The position numbers were made by a program, and so were the translations under genes. This document shows, piece after piece, positions 1 to 9,984 of a DNA stretch of 64,000 nt. The DNA comes from Emmonsiellopsis sp. PD_33 (taxonomy: Eukaryota > Ascomycota > Eurotiomycetes > Onygenales > Ajellomycetaceae), in assembly GCA_032988165.1 (NCBI GenBank), contig JANTQF010000005.1, forward strand, positions 62,001 to 126,000, written 5' to 3'. The notes beneath the pieces were generated by a model. That model saw only the letters and a list, made by a program, of their open reading frames with translations. It was not told where the DNA came from and ran no database searches. Each line of letters begins with the position of its first letter. Position 1 is the first letter of the stretch.

Positions 1-1241
1 AACAAAATTTGGTTATCTTGCACGGCTACGGCGCCGGTCTGGGCTTCTTTTATAAGAATTTCGAACCTCTCAGCCGCCCCAAGGGCTGGCAATTATATGC
101 CCTTGACCTTCTTGGCATGGGAAGGAGTACGAGGCCACCCTTCAAAATACACGCCAAGGAACGCCAGGAGGCCATCACGGAGGCGGAGGATTGGTTCGTT
201 GATGCGCTTGAAGAGTGGCGTGTCAAGCGGAAGATCGAGCGATTTACCTTGATGGGACACAGCCTGGGCGGCTATATGGCCGTAGCATACGCGTTAAAAT
301 ATCCCGGTCGACTAAATAAGCTCATCCTTGCCTCCCCCGTTGGCATCCCCGAGGATCCCTACGCCGTCAGCGCCGAGATGCCCGAACCCTCCGACTCTAC
401 AATGGCGAACGAATTCACCCAGGACCAAAACGACGTCACCAAATCAGCTGGCGACAACAATAATCTGTTCAACGCCCGGAAAAACGCTGAAGCAGCAGCC
501 AGTAACAACCCCAATAATAACGGCAACAACTCACAACCCCCCCGACGCCCCCTCCCTAAATGGCTCAAATACCTCTGGGATTCCAACGTCTCACCTTTCA
601 GCCTCGTGCGATGGTCGGGCCCCCTAGGCCCCCGCCTCGTCTCCGGCTGGACATCCCGCCGCTTCTCCCACCTACCTCCCGCCGAAGCCCAGGCGCTACA
701 CGACTACGCGTACTCGGTCTTCCGCATGCGCGGCAGCGGCGAGTATGCGCTAGCATACATCCTTGCTCCAGGCGCGTTTGCACGGAGCCCATTAATTCGC
801 CGCATTCACGGTGTCGGTAGGCAATATATCACCCCAACCGGTCCACTAGGCACCGGCCCGACGTCTACAACGCCAACCCCATCTGCACCTGTCTCGTCAT
901 CATCCTCCGTCGCCTCCGCCAATGATAACAACACCAATATCAGCACCCCCTCCCCCCAACGCGAACCTGGGATCCCTATCGTCCTCATGTACGGCGAGCA
1001 AGACTGGATGGACGTCACAGGCGGCCATGCAGCTGTCGCGCGCATTGAGGAGGAGAAGAAACGGATTCTGGAACATGCTTCGGAGGAGGAGCGTGCGGCG
1101 GATCGTGGCTCGGCGAAGGTGGTGATTATTCGGAATGCAGGTCATCATTTGTATCTGGATGGGTGGGAGGAGTTTAACGGAGTGGTCTTGGACGAGATGA
1201 GAGAAGTTGCGAATATGGACGGGGCAGGGAGTCGATTGTGA
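1..1241 (+). CDS. Alpha/beta hydrolase, CGI-58/ABHD5 (Cld1-like) family, 5' end missing
   Basis: The reading frame is open from the window edge (codons in phase with base 3) to a TGA at 1239-1241, so the true start lies outside. The fold is shown by an N-terminal HGYGAG oxyanion segment, the nucleophile elbow GHSLGG (bases 255-272, Ser at 261), an Asp in the MYGEQDW strand near base 990, and a C-terminal GHHLYLD, which also fits the HX4D acyltransferase motif of the CGI-58/ABHD4/5 branch. In yeasts this branch includes the mitochondrial cardiolipin deacylase Cld1 and the acyltransferase Ict1, so a phospholipid deacylase/acyltransferase role is inferred. Two low-complexity insertions (Asn/Pro-rich near bases 400-550, Ser/Thr/Pro-rich near 830-960) interrupt the cap region, as is common in filamentous fungi. 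Family assignment is firm; substrate and mitochondrial location are not shown here. Confidence 0.88.
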   Translation, partial: QNLVILHGYGAGLGFFYKNFEPLSRPKGWQLYALDLLGMGRSTRPPFKIHAKERQEAITEAEDWFVDALEEWRVKRKIERFTLMGHSLGGYMAVAYALKYPGRLNKLILASPVGIPEDPYAVSAEMPEPSDSTMANEFTQDQNDVTKSAGDNNNLFNARKNAEAAASNNPNNNGNNSQPPRRPLPKWLKYLWDSNVSPFSLVRWSGPLGPRLVSGWTSRRFSHLPPAEAQALHDYAYSVFRMRGSGEYALAYILAPGAFARSPLIRRIHGVGRQYITPTGPLGTGPTSTTPTPSAPVSSSSSVASANDNNTNISTPSPQREPGIPIVLMYGEQDWMDVTGGHAAVARIEEEKKRILEHASEEERAADRGSAKVVIIRNAGHHLYLDGWEEFNGVVLDEMREVANMDGAGSRL

Positions 1242-2191
1242 GTGAGAGATGGGGTTAAAATCGTGGGAGTCAAATGTATAGATGGGATAAATGGGGGGTG
1301 TTCTTGGTTGGTGTGGATAATTTTTTCCCTCTATGTTTTTACTTCCTTTTTTTTTTGGAGTTTGATTTTTGATTTTTTAGCCATTTTTATTATTTGTTTT
1401 CTTGTTGCTTTTTTTTTGAAAATACCTACCTGTAAATATGCACTTCAGGTGCATGGACATAGCACAGTTTTTTTTTTTTTTTCTTTTTTCTTTTCTTGTC
1501 ATATTAATAATATATAGAAAACGATTATTACTCTTCTCTTTGGCCTTAATCTTCTATCCTACACTGCCTTTAGTTATTTATTTTCTTGTCATCATTCACT
1601 ATCCTTCCTCCCTCACCTTTCTTACGCCTATATGTCGCCCATCCCAAGAATCCAAGGCAAGCTGCTCAACAGAAGTTCTCCTCTCGAGGAAAAAAGAAAT
1701 ATCTTTTCTTCCCTTCTATATACCATGTATGCACATATTATATAATTATCATTATCATTAATTTTTATGTTCACAGTACACATACATGTAACCCAGTTTG
1801 CAGCCATATACCCAGCCCGCTTACCCCACCCACCCACAGGTCTACGTGGTTATTTATATGAGAATGCCTATTCCCCAAAATACACACCAGATGTTTCCCG
1901 GTTTGCTTGAATATAAACCCCATCCAAAAAAGAAAAAAGAAAAAAAGCGAAATGAAAAAGAATCACTTTGTTCAAAGGAGAAAGATCAGTTCACTTCTCC
2001 CACCCATTCATTCACATCCATTACTCCATTTTTTCGTTGCTGCGTAACATAACGCCAAAACTCCCCCCCCCCCCCATCCGAAAAAATAAAGAGAAAAAAA
2101 ACGTAGTTGATAAGCCCTCAATCAACTCCCACTCTCTCCACCACCCCCCGCTTGCCGCGGAGAGATCGTCCCCCCTGGGCACCACGCCGCA
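1242..2191. other. Intergenic, convergent 3' flanks
   Basis: This stretch lies between the hydrolase stop and the stop of the small membrane-protein gene on the other strand. It is dominated by T-rich and pyrimidine tracts (for example 1467-1490) typical of fungal 3' untranslated DNA. The short open frames here have low-complexity translations and I see no gene. Confidence 0.6.
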
Positions 2192-2770
2192 TCACGCCGT
2201 CGTGCTAGTCGTCGTAGGAGCTGGAAAAGAGCGATTGAGACCCATATCAAACCTGACCCGTCGCCCGCGACCCCGCGGCCGCCCTTCGTTCGCCTGCACG
2301 GGGGGCTGCACGCGCATATCCCTCCGCGCCGCCGACATCCCGGGAGGTCCTTCGGATAGGGATCTGGTCCGGTTCGACGTCGGCGGGTGGCGGATAAGGT
2401 CTTCGAGGGGGGTGTTTTGGAGGGGTTTAGCGGTTGGTTGGTGGGAGTAGGTTATCCATGGGGTTACGGCCATGTAGGCTCGGGCTAGGGCTTCGGCTTT
2501 TGATGCGGAGGAGGAGGAGGAGGAGGAGGGGGGGGAGGAAGAAGGGGGAGGGGATGAAGGTGGTGGGAGGGATGCTGTTTGTTGGTGGTAGTTGTATTCG
2601 TGTAAAGCGATTAGTCGGATGTAGTTGAGGAAATGGAGGCCGTAGCAGAAGAAGACGACTGTGACGGAGATGCTGGTGGAGATGAATGCGATGATGGTGA
2701 AGGGGATTGCGGTGAGGAGGATGAACGGGAAGATGATGAAGAGGTGGATGAGATCGAGTAGCACATCCAT
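2192..2770 (-). CDS. Small membrane protein, conserved-type hypothetical
   Basis: An uninterrupted 192-codon frame starts at ATG 2770 and ends at TGA 2192. Residues 1-55 are strongly hydrophobic and read as one or two membrane segments. They are followed by a Pro/Ser low-complexity linker (about residues 68-90) and a basic, Arg-rich C-terminus containing a GRPRGRGRR run. The layout suggests an N-terminally anchored protein with a cytosolic basic tail. I do not recognise a family. It is divergent from the TatD-type gene, with about 450 bp between the starts. The hydrophobic N-terminus and clean ATG make it more likely real than a chance frame, but the GC-rich linker inflates open-frame length and no intron supports it. 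Confidence 0.55.
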   Translation of the reverse strand: MDVLLDLIHLFIIFPFILLTAIPFTIIAFISTSISVTVVFFCYGLHFLNYIRLIALHEYNYHQQTASLPPPSSPPPSSSPPSSSSSSSASKAEALARAYMAVTPWITYSHQPTAKPLQNTPLEDLIRHPPTSNRTRSLSEGPPGMSAARRDMRVQPPVQANEGRPRGRGRRVRFDMGLNRSFPAPTTTSTTA

Positions 2771-2962
2771 GGCTGTGAATTAGTGGGTTCAAGTTGTTAT
2801 TATGCGGATGATGATGGGAGGATGGAGGATGGTGGTGAGGTCATAGTTCGAGCCGGGATGCGGGGGGGAGTGTTCGTGGTGACTACGCGAACCAGAGTGC
2901 CGGGGGGGTGTCATTGATTGACTGGGTTCTCGGCCTTCCGCTCCTCAACGGCATAGTCTTGC

Positions 2963-2996
2963 AGATAGAGATAGAGATAGAGATAGAGATAGAGAT
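2963..2996. repeat. AGATAG hexanucleotide microsatellite
   Basis: About five and a half tandem AGATAG units lie in the divergent promoter between the small membrane-protein gene and the TatD-type gene. The units contain GATA cores, so they could be read by GATA factors, but slippage alone would also produce them. Confidence 0.85.
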
Positions 2997-3048
2997 CGGA
3001 GAGGAGACTGATAGAACAGCCAGGGAGGACGGAGCTAGCGGGAACTAA

Positions 3049-3060
3049 TTAGGGTTAGGG
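3049..3060 (+). promoter_or_regulatory. TTAGGGTTAGGG telomere-type box in a promoter
   Basis: Two exact tandem TTAGGG units lie about 160 bp upstream of the TatD-type start. In yeasts such boxes upstream of genes are bound by Tbf1/Teb1-type Myb factors. A role here is an inference from the motif and its position. Confidence 0.4.
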
Positions 3061-3219
3061 CTGGGCTAGCGGGGCGGGTTGTGGGGATTCTTGGCGGCTG
3101 ACATAAGACTGTCCAAACTCTATGTCAACCTCCAGTAAACATCAGAGAGAACGATTGATGTCTGCCATTCTTCCTCGAATAGAAGACTATTGGGTTCATT
3201 CAACGTGCTAGACATTGAA

Positions 3220-4419
3220 ATGGCGGGAAATGAATCCCAAAAGCCCCCTTTTCCCTGGGACTTGGGGGTGTACGATGCCCACTGCCATCCGACAGACACC
3301 ATGTCATCCATCGCTGATATCCCTAACATGAAAGCAGCCGTTTTGACTATCATGGCTACTCGTGCGCAAGATCAAGAGCTAGTGGCCCAGGTTGCATCGC
3401 AATATGGCGTCGACGAAAATCCGAACAATCTCCAAAACTGCCCCAAACGGAGGGTTGTACCCTGCTTTGGATGGCACCCCTGGTTCTCCCATCAGATCAT
3501 CGACGACATCGAATCAGAAAAACACAATGGAGCCATCCTATCCAAAGAAGATCATTATAAAAGTGTCCTATCCCCCACAGTTAAGGACGAGAAGCTCCTC
3601 CATCATCTCCCCGAACCCTTCCCCTTATCAAAATTGATATCCGAAACAAAAGCCCGACTTGAGCAATACCCCCACGCTCTAGTTGGAGAGATTGGACTGG
3701 ATCGAGCATTTCGCATCCCGAATGCATGGTTCCCTCATGAAATAGAAAACAGGGACGCCAACCTCACTCCTGGATCTCGCGAGGGTAGAAGCCTATCTCC
3801 CCATCGCGTCACGTTACCGCATCAAAAGGCGATCCTTAGAGCCCAGCTTCAGCTAGCGGGCGAGATGCAACGGCCAGTGTCCATTCACAGCGTGCAAGCG
3901 CATGGGGCCATTTTTGAGGTCCTTCAGGAACTCTGGGCTGGCCATGAAAGGAAACAGGTATCGAACCGGCAGCGGAAGCGACGCCCTAGTGCCACCGGTG
4001 CTCATGAACACAGTGACGAAGAGAACGCTGCAAATAAAGAAGAAAGAACGACCCAGCCGAATTCCACTAGCGCTGACGCCGCTCGGTTACCGTTCCCGCC
4101 AAGGATCTGTATGCACTCGTACTCCGGTCCCCCGGAACCACTTAAGCAGTTCCTTCAAAAGACGAATCCCGCAGATGTATATTTCTCGTTCTCTAATGTG
4201 ATTAACTTTACGAATGATTCGTCTACTAAGGTTATTGAGGTTATCAAGGCGCTTCCTGATACTAGGATACTTGTGGAAAGTGACCTACATTGTGCTGGCG
4301 AACGGATGGACAACTTATTGGAGGAGATAACTCGCCAGGTGTGTGAGATTCGCGGATGGGAGCTAGACACCGGGGTTCAACTACTTGGTGCCAATTGGAA
4401 ACGGTTTATTTTTGGATAG
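3220..4419 (+). CDS. TatD-family metal-dependent hydrolase (Scn1-like)
   Basis: The single-exon frame has its first ATG at 3220 and runs 399 residues; upstream in-frame codons lack an ATG. The TatD/amidohydrolase metal site is complete: HCH at residues 21-23 (context YDAHCHPTD), Glu157 in VGEIGLD, His223 in SIHS, His299 in CMHSYSG and Asp355 in ESDLH. Family members are Mg-dependent 3'-5' exonucleases or related phosphoesterases. The longer fungal branch with a charged insertion (here about residues 250-290, basic then acidic) resembles fission-yeast Scn1, which interacts with the APC/C subunit Cut9. The DNase-type chemistry follows from the residues; the Scn1 link rests on overall layout. 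No intron is evident. The promoter is shared with the divergent small membrane-protein gene. Confidence 0.9.
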   Translation: MAGNESQKPPFPWDLGVYDAHCHPTDTMSSIADIPNMKAAVLTIMATRAQDQELVAQVASQYGVDENPNNLQNCPKRRVVPCFGWHPWFSHQIIDDIESEKHNGAILSKEDHYKSVLSPTVKDEKLLHHLPEPFPLSKLISETKARLEQYPHALVGEIGLDRAFRIPNAWFPHEIENRDANLTPGSREGRSLSPHRVTLPHQKAILRAQLQLAGEMQRPVSIHSVQAHGAIFEVLQELWAGHERKQVSNRQRKRRPSATGAHEHSDEENAANKEERTTQPNSTSADAARLPFPPRICMHSYSGPPEPLKQFLQKTNPADVYFSFSNVINFTNDSSTKVIEVIKALPDTRILVESDLHCAGERMDNLLEEITRQVCEIRGWELDTGVQLLGANWKRFIFG

Positions 4420-6325
4420 ATATTTCGACGACTTGCTCTTGCGATTACATGCTATTGGGTGGATTTGTACTATTGACTGCATATGGAGCTGCTCGGACTC
4501 AACTAGGTTCTCCCGCCGGTCTGTCGTGCGGCTATTTTTGGATTGTTAAAATAAATCCATCACTTCCCAACCTCTCGCATAAATTCTTCAACGATGCCAA
4601 CCTCCCTGAGACTTTAGATGGCAATTTGTCAGAGCACATGTCCTCGTTACTCCACGAAAGCGGCTCCTTTCTATGATTTCATGTGGCTCTCGTGTCCAAC
4701 CAGGACTGAGCTTGTGAAAATCGGGAATACAGAAGTTGTGGCTATTTTATTCCTCGCCACGAGCTACTCTAAGCCGAGGCACTGGGTCGCGGATGGCCTA
4801 TGTTGGACAGGCCATGATTATTGCTCTCTGCCGTTTCATGCCCGTCGTGACATGGTTACCTATGGCCTTTGTCGTACGCAGTTATTCGACTCTCCTGCGT
4901 GTCTTGATTTTCGTCACACGCATCGTTCCAAAACTTGCACCTTGCCGTGATTTGACCCTAGGGGTCCAACCTTGGGCTATCGATCGACGCAGAGAAGGGC
5001 CCAGCCGAAGCCCTTGAACCGACGTACTCTGGTCAGTGGCAGCAGATATAATTTTTTTAAGAAAAAGAAAGAAACGCGCCTCATGGGCTCGAAACAAGCG
5101 GTTTTGCATCCTGATGCCGTGCAATCACTCGAAACTTCAGTTATGAGGTCCTTACATGGACCTCATATTGCGCAGGGCGTTCAAAAAGTGTACTGTACAA
5201 CCCTCCGGGGAGATGGGGTTGCCCGCCTGAATTCCGCTGGATCTGATCTCCAGCCACCAGAATGCAGATCATCCTCCCAATCGGATAACCCCATTCACCA
5301 ACAACCGCAAGCCTTACGCCATAACCAAAATCCCCAGTCAATTATTGCGGCGCCGCGACCTTGTCAACTGATATTCCCCGGATCGCAATAGTTACCAATG
5401 GGCATGTCTTTACCTAAGCATCTAATGACGATCTTGCAGTTGTCGATTTCTGCACAGTCAAGTTTCTTTCTTTTCTAGTTTTGCTTTTTCCTTGTTCTTT
5501 GTTACTCGACATCCCACTCTTTTTCGTTGGCAAGTTACCTGACAAGGATGGGCCTTTGGCAATGCGGATCGGGTTGCCCAACAGGCCCCAGACAGACCTA
5601 CGTAGTCAACCCCGTGGCCGCTAATGGGAAGCAAGGGTTGACTTTGAAAGTCGCTAAAGATCGTCCCCACTCCGGATGGCGTGCGATGGGATCTCCATTC
5701 TAGGACGCAAACGCCCAGCAATATGGTCCCAATCCATCGAACTATCTAATTTTGGACACCCCCACGATATCCCCCATCAATTCTGGCCCTTCAAGGTCGA
5801 ATAAGATGTGCTTGATCTTCCTATATCGATGCGATGCTTCTAGGTCGATTCGTCGCATTCTAAACCGTGGCAATCCTAACAAACCCCTAATGCACAAAAG
5901 GCAGCCACAAACCCGACCTCATATTTCATTGTAACACACAATGCACAATATGGGGATTGACGGCATGCACGGCCTGCCCAACTGTGATTCATTAGCTTAA
6001 TTCATGACTGCGGTGCCTTGATTTGATTGTTTCTACCACGCTATTTGCCGAAGAACCCCCGCGGTCCCTTCTCATTACCAGTGCCATGGAATAACCATTC
6101 GCGAAGACCTGACAAGCCACACATTGGACGGGTTTTCAGATTAATATACCCTCGCAATCCCTCAGCCCTTTCTCGAACTTTTCGATATTCAATAGGCCAA
6201 ATAAACACCCTTACTTCACCTCGCCACTCACTCCCCCGTTCAGTAAGGGGGATACCCAACAGTCTAAATGGCATTCGAGATCGAGGCATACTTTTGATTC
6301 GATCACCGGAGAACCTTCTCCCAAG
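4420..6325. other. Intergenic, no gene seen
   Basis: About 1.9 kb of moderate GC. Several open frames of 60-140 codons exist, but none shows a domain, credible introns or protein-like composition. I saw no tRNA-like cloverleaf or repeat. The last few hundred bases are the presumed promoter and leader of the following membrane-protein gene. Confidence 0.55.
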
Positions 6326-9102
6326 ATGAGTCCCGAGCCTACACCTTTTCGCGATACCCATCCCGGTCCCCTTGATTGGGGTGCGTTCCTGACCAGCGTA
6401 ATTGCCGTTAACACCTTCTGGTGGCTATGGGACATCCCTCTCATCTGGCAACGCGGATTTCGCGCGTACGTGGACGGTATTACCTGGGAATGCGTTCGAC
6501 TATACATGCCCACTGTGGCAGGAGCATTTGCAATATACCACACCGAAGACCGTTCCCGATGGCCGAAGCTCTACTATTACGGCGGCCGCGATGAAGCGCT
6601 TTGCGAGTATATGAGCGACACGGAAGTCATGAGAATATTCGTGACAGATTCGTTAACCATTTCCGCGACCGTCCTAACTCTTTGCCAATTTTACCTCAAC
6701 CCATCATCTGAGTTCTTCAACATGGCGCTATGGGCCTTCCCCAGCGCCCAGGCTTCGCTGATTGGGTTTTGGATAGTCGGTGCCTCGTACACGCGATACT
6801 GTTCGCGACGGACGATTTTCATCGCAGGAGGGATACTTCTTGTTTCAGTGGGAGGCTGCGTCGCCAGCGTCCTGGCATCCGCTGGGCGTGGGGTTGTTCA
6901 AACGTGGATACCGCCAACGGTGTTGTATTTTTACATGGCGGCGCCGTTCTGTCTTTACTCGTGGGAGATATTTGTCGCTATAGTTGTGATCGGAACGACA
7001 TTTGCTCGAGTTGGGGGGTTGGCGTTCTCTACGCTTCTGCCGAACCACTTTGTCCCTTCACACTCTCTGAGGAACCCCTTATTCGGAGTCACATACTTGA
7101 TTGTTGGTATTATCGGGGGAATACTAGCGATCTACGGTAGATCTCGCTTGAAGAATACCCGCTTAGTGCTGAATAGGAGGAGGAAATTGCACTCTGATGA
7201 GGAGAATCCCTCGCTCATTGATGTGAGTTGGGTCTCAATTGTTTTGAGACTACTTTTTGAATTCCTGTTTGAACCCGTCTTGCTAATGTGGATTATCCGT
7301 GAAGAGGAGTAAAGAAGTATTAGCCACCTTTCGGGCACATCTGCGAAAAAAGCGGCATCGAAAATTTATTGCGGAGAAGGAAGGGACACCCGTAAGATCC
7401 CATGCATGATGATTCCAATCTTAGTATTCTCGATGTCATATCCTAACGAATTATCAAATATGCAGCGCTTTGCGGCATGGCCACAGCGACAATCCCAGAA
7501 TTACAGGGTTTGTTTTCCCCATCCAATTCATGCCGCGCAAAACCCCCCCAGTTTTGTTTGTATTCAGCTAATGCCGTGATAGCAGATACAACCCTCGGGT
7601 AGAGCTTATTGCACGGAACTGATGGCAGATGTACGGAATACTCATTTAAGGAGATTGTTCTGTCCCTGTATAGCCGTCATAAGGCTAACTGAAGTTTCTT
7701 AGGAGTATCCGAGCATATCCCGGACCGTATGCGATTCACCAGATGAGGTATTTCTGCCCCGGGTGGATATCCGCGACACATCAACATCGTTCAAGCTAAT
7801 TGATTACTTCCAAATCTCTAGGAAATCCGCCGAGCCCTAGGCTACGAACCCCCAATACCAGCCGTCGTTATCCGACGCGCCACAGACGACTCGAACCAAA
7901 CCCCAGTCACCGGATATCTGGAGCCAACCCACCTCCGCGATGGGTCGGAAACGCAGACGCCACGCATAAAACGAAAACCGGTTGGCAGCGCGTCTCCACC
8001 AAATCTTTCACCGCTAAGTGCTGTAACTTCTCACTCCTTTGAACTTAGCGGTGAAAAGGTGGATGGTGGCAGTAGCGATGCGCAAAAAGCTAAGCAGCCA
8101 TCACCATCACCATCACCACCGCCACCACCGCCACGACCACGACCACGGCCACGGTCGCAGAGAAGGGGGAGTAAGAAGCCGATAGATGTAAGTGATAGCT
8201 AGAGATTACGGCAGATATGCCTGTGCTGGAAATTGTTGCTAAAATATATGTTAGCCCGCAAAGCGCATTTCGAAACCGCTCCCCTTGCCGCCCCTTGACG
8301 AGGTAGGTGGCATGAACATTATTGGATAAAACTGTTAAGCTTTTCGTTTTATATATATATATGCTAACAGGGCAACTTGGACGAGCAGATACTAAAGCAA
8401 TCAGGATTATTCTTCGACAAAAGAGAAGTGAGTTAGTTTCTTTGGTTTTGTATTTTTATGGTCCTCGTCAATAAACGTCTTCTAACCCAAAATTCCCCAC
8501 CCCCTCACAGGAACTTCACGACAAGCGCAAACTCCAACATTTTGAAGAACGAATCCTTAAAACAGGACTATCAGGGCTGTCGAAAAGGCCGAAGTCGACG
8601 GCGTCGAAACGGTCGGAAACGGTACGTACAAGTATATCGTAGCTCATCTTGACAAAACTCATTATAAATACAAACCACTCTATCTGAATACCTAATGCCA
8701 CCTCCTATACACCCCAGCGCATAGTCACTAACCCAAATCTAACCCCAGAAATCCTCCCGCCGCTCGCGCTCCTCCATCTCTTCCCGCTCCTTCTCCCGCC
8801 GCTCATCTCGACAACATCGCAATCGGACGCGAACAACCCTTGCAACTACACCCACACCCGTACCTACACCTCCACCCAGACCATCTTCCAAAGCGAGTAC
8901 TACACCGAACCCAAAACTTAAAACGGCTATTCCCGCCTCTGTTCCCGTTACCGCTACCCCAATACCCGTGAAACGGAATGCCAATATTCAAGTTAAGAGT
9001 CCGGATTCTCCAGGCAAGATAGGGAAGGCTAAGGAAAGGATTAGGGGTGTTTTGGGGGGATTGGGGGATAGTTTTGGAGCTAGTGGTGAGAAGAGGAAGT
9101 GA
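6326..9102 (+). CDS. Nine-exon multi-pass membrane protein with basic proline/arginine-rich tail
   Basis: The proposed exons are 6326-7222, 7305-7391, 7466-7507, 7586-7630, 7703-7747, 7822-8187, 8371-8427, 8511-8621 and 8749-9102, giving 667 residues. Every intron has GT...AG ends, several have CTAAC/CTAAT branch sites, and every junction is phase 0. Exon 1 (299 codons) encodes six or seven hydrophobic helices, the first near residues 18-41 and the last near 248-268. Reading straight on gives a stop at 7312, but GTGAGT at 7223 and a branch site plus AG at 7304 remove that stop. The tail starts with a strongly basic stretch (HLRKKRHRK), then has a PSPSPPP...RPRPR run (bases 8098-8160), a charged helix-like exon pair and RS-rich sequence. 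I do not recognise the family; the fold suggests an integral membrane protein with a long cytosolic regulatory tail. The last eight exons are supported by frame continuity only. Confidence 0.72.
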
Positions 9103-9455
9103 AATATTTCTCGGGCTGGGATGGGATGTGGTGTGGTTATTGCCGTGGGAATGGGGGTGGGATGGGTCATAGGTGGGGGATATACGGATAGGAAATACGG
9201 GGGTATGGATGGGTAGGCGGGTTGGATTTTAATCATTAATGGTGTGGAATGTGGTATAGTTACGGTTGTTATTTAATTTATTAATTAGTAAGCATAATTA
9301 GCTATGTGGTTGATGTAATATGATTTTGTGAAGGTTTCTCCGTCTTAGGCCTAAGGGGAAATGTGGCTATCTTGAAGGGGGAGAGTGAGTGTGGGATGTT
9401 TGGCGAAAAAAGCCTTCGTGGCGACTTCAAAGATAGCGGAATGCGATTTGATACG
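9103..9455. other. 3' flank up to the CpG-free block
   Basis: T/G-rich 3' flanking DNA still contains CpG. The last CpG before the repeat block is at 9454-9455. I see no gene. Confidence 0.6.
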
Positions 9456-9984
9456 TGGGGATAGATAAAACCACTCATGGTTCAGAACTATCTCTCTCTT
9501 TAATTATAGAAACATGGGAAAATTCCCATAAAATGCACTGTCATGTGCACCCCATCAAAAAATGGCCTGTAGCATCCCATGTTATAGTTGTTCCAGCCCA
9601 ATTTAGCTCTGTATGCATCTCAGAGCTGCCTTTCACCCCCTTTTCTTTTCTCTATGTATATGTATGTTGTTTTCAATTCATTTATTCTTTTAAATTATAC
9701 CCTACATTCTCTACCTACATTCTCTTACAGTTATTCTCTACATCTTCAACAGTTCCAAGATGTGACACTGCTCAGACTGTAATGTTTACTACCCTCAAGA
9801 TACATTTAAATAGCCTCATTTAGATATATTATACACTACATACTTTACATGCCATGAGCTACATCACCATCAGCAGCAGCCATTGACTAATGTGACAGCT
9901 TCTATTGCCAACCTGTAGTCAGAGGTCTCATATTGTAATACATACTATCAGAACTACTCATCCTACCTGTTCTACCCTATATCT

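Noticed and set aside
3049..3060. Telomere end or interstitial telomere tract
   Set aside because: There are only two TTAGGG units within a promoter, with genes on both sides, so it is not a chromosome end.
4972..5391. 139-codon plus frame in the intergenic region after the TatD-type gene
   Set aside because: No domain, low-complexity patches, and no introns or promoter features to support it.
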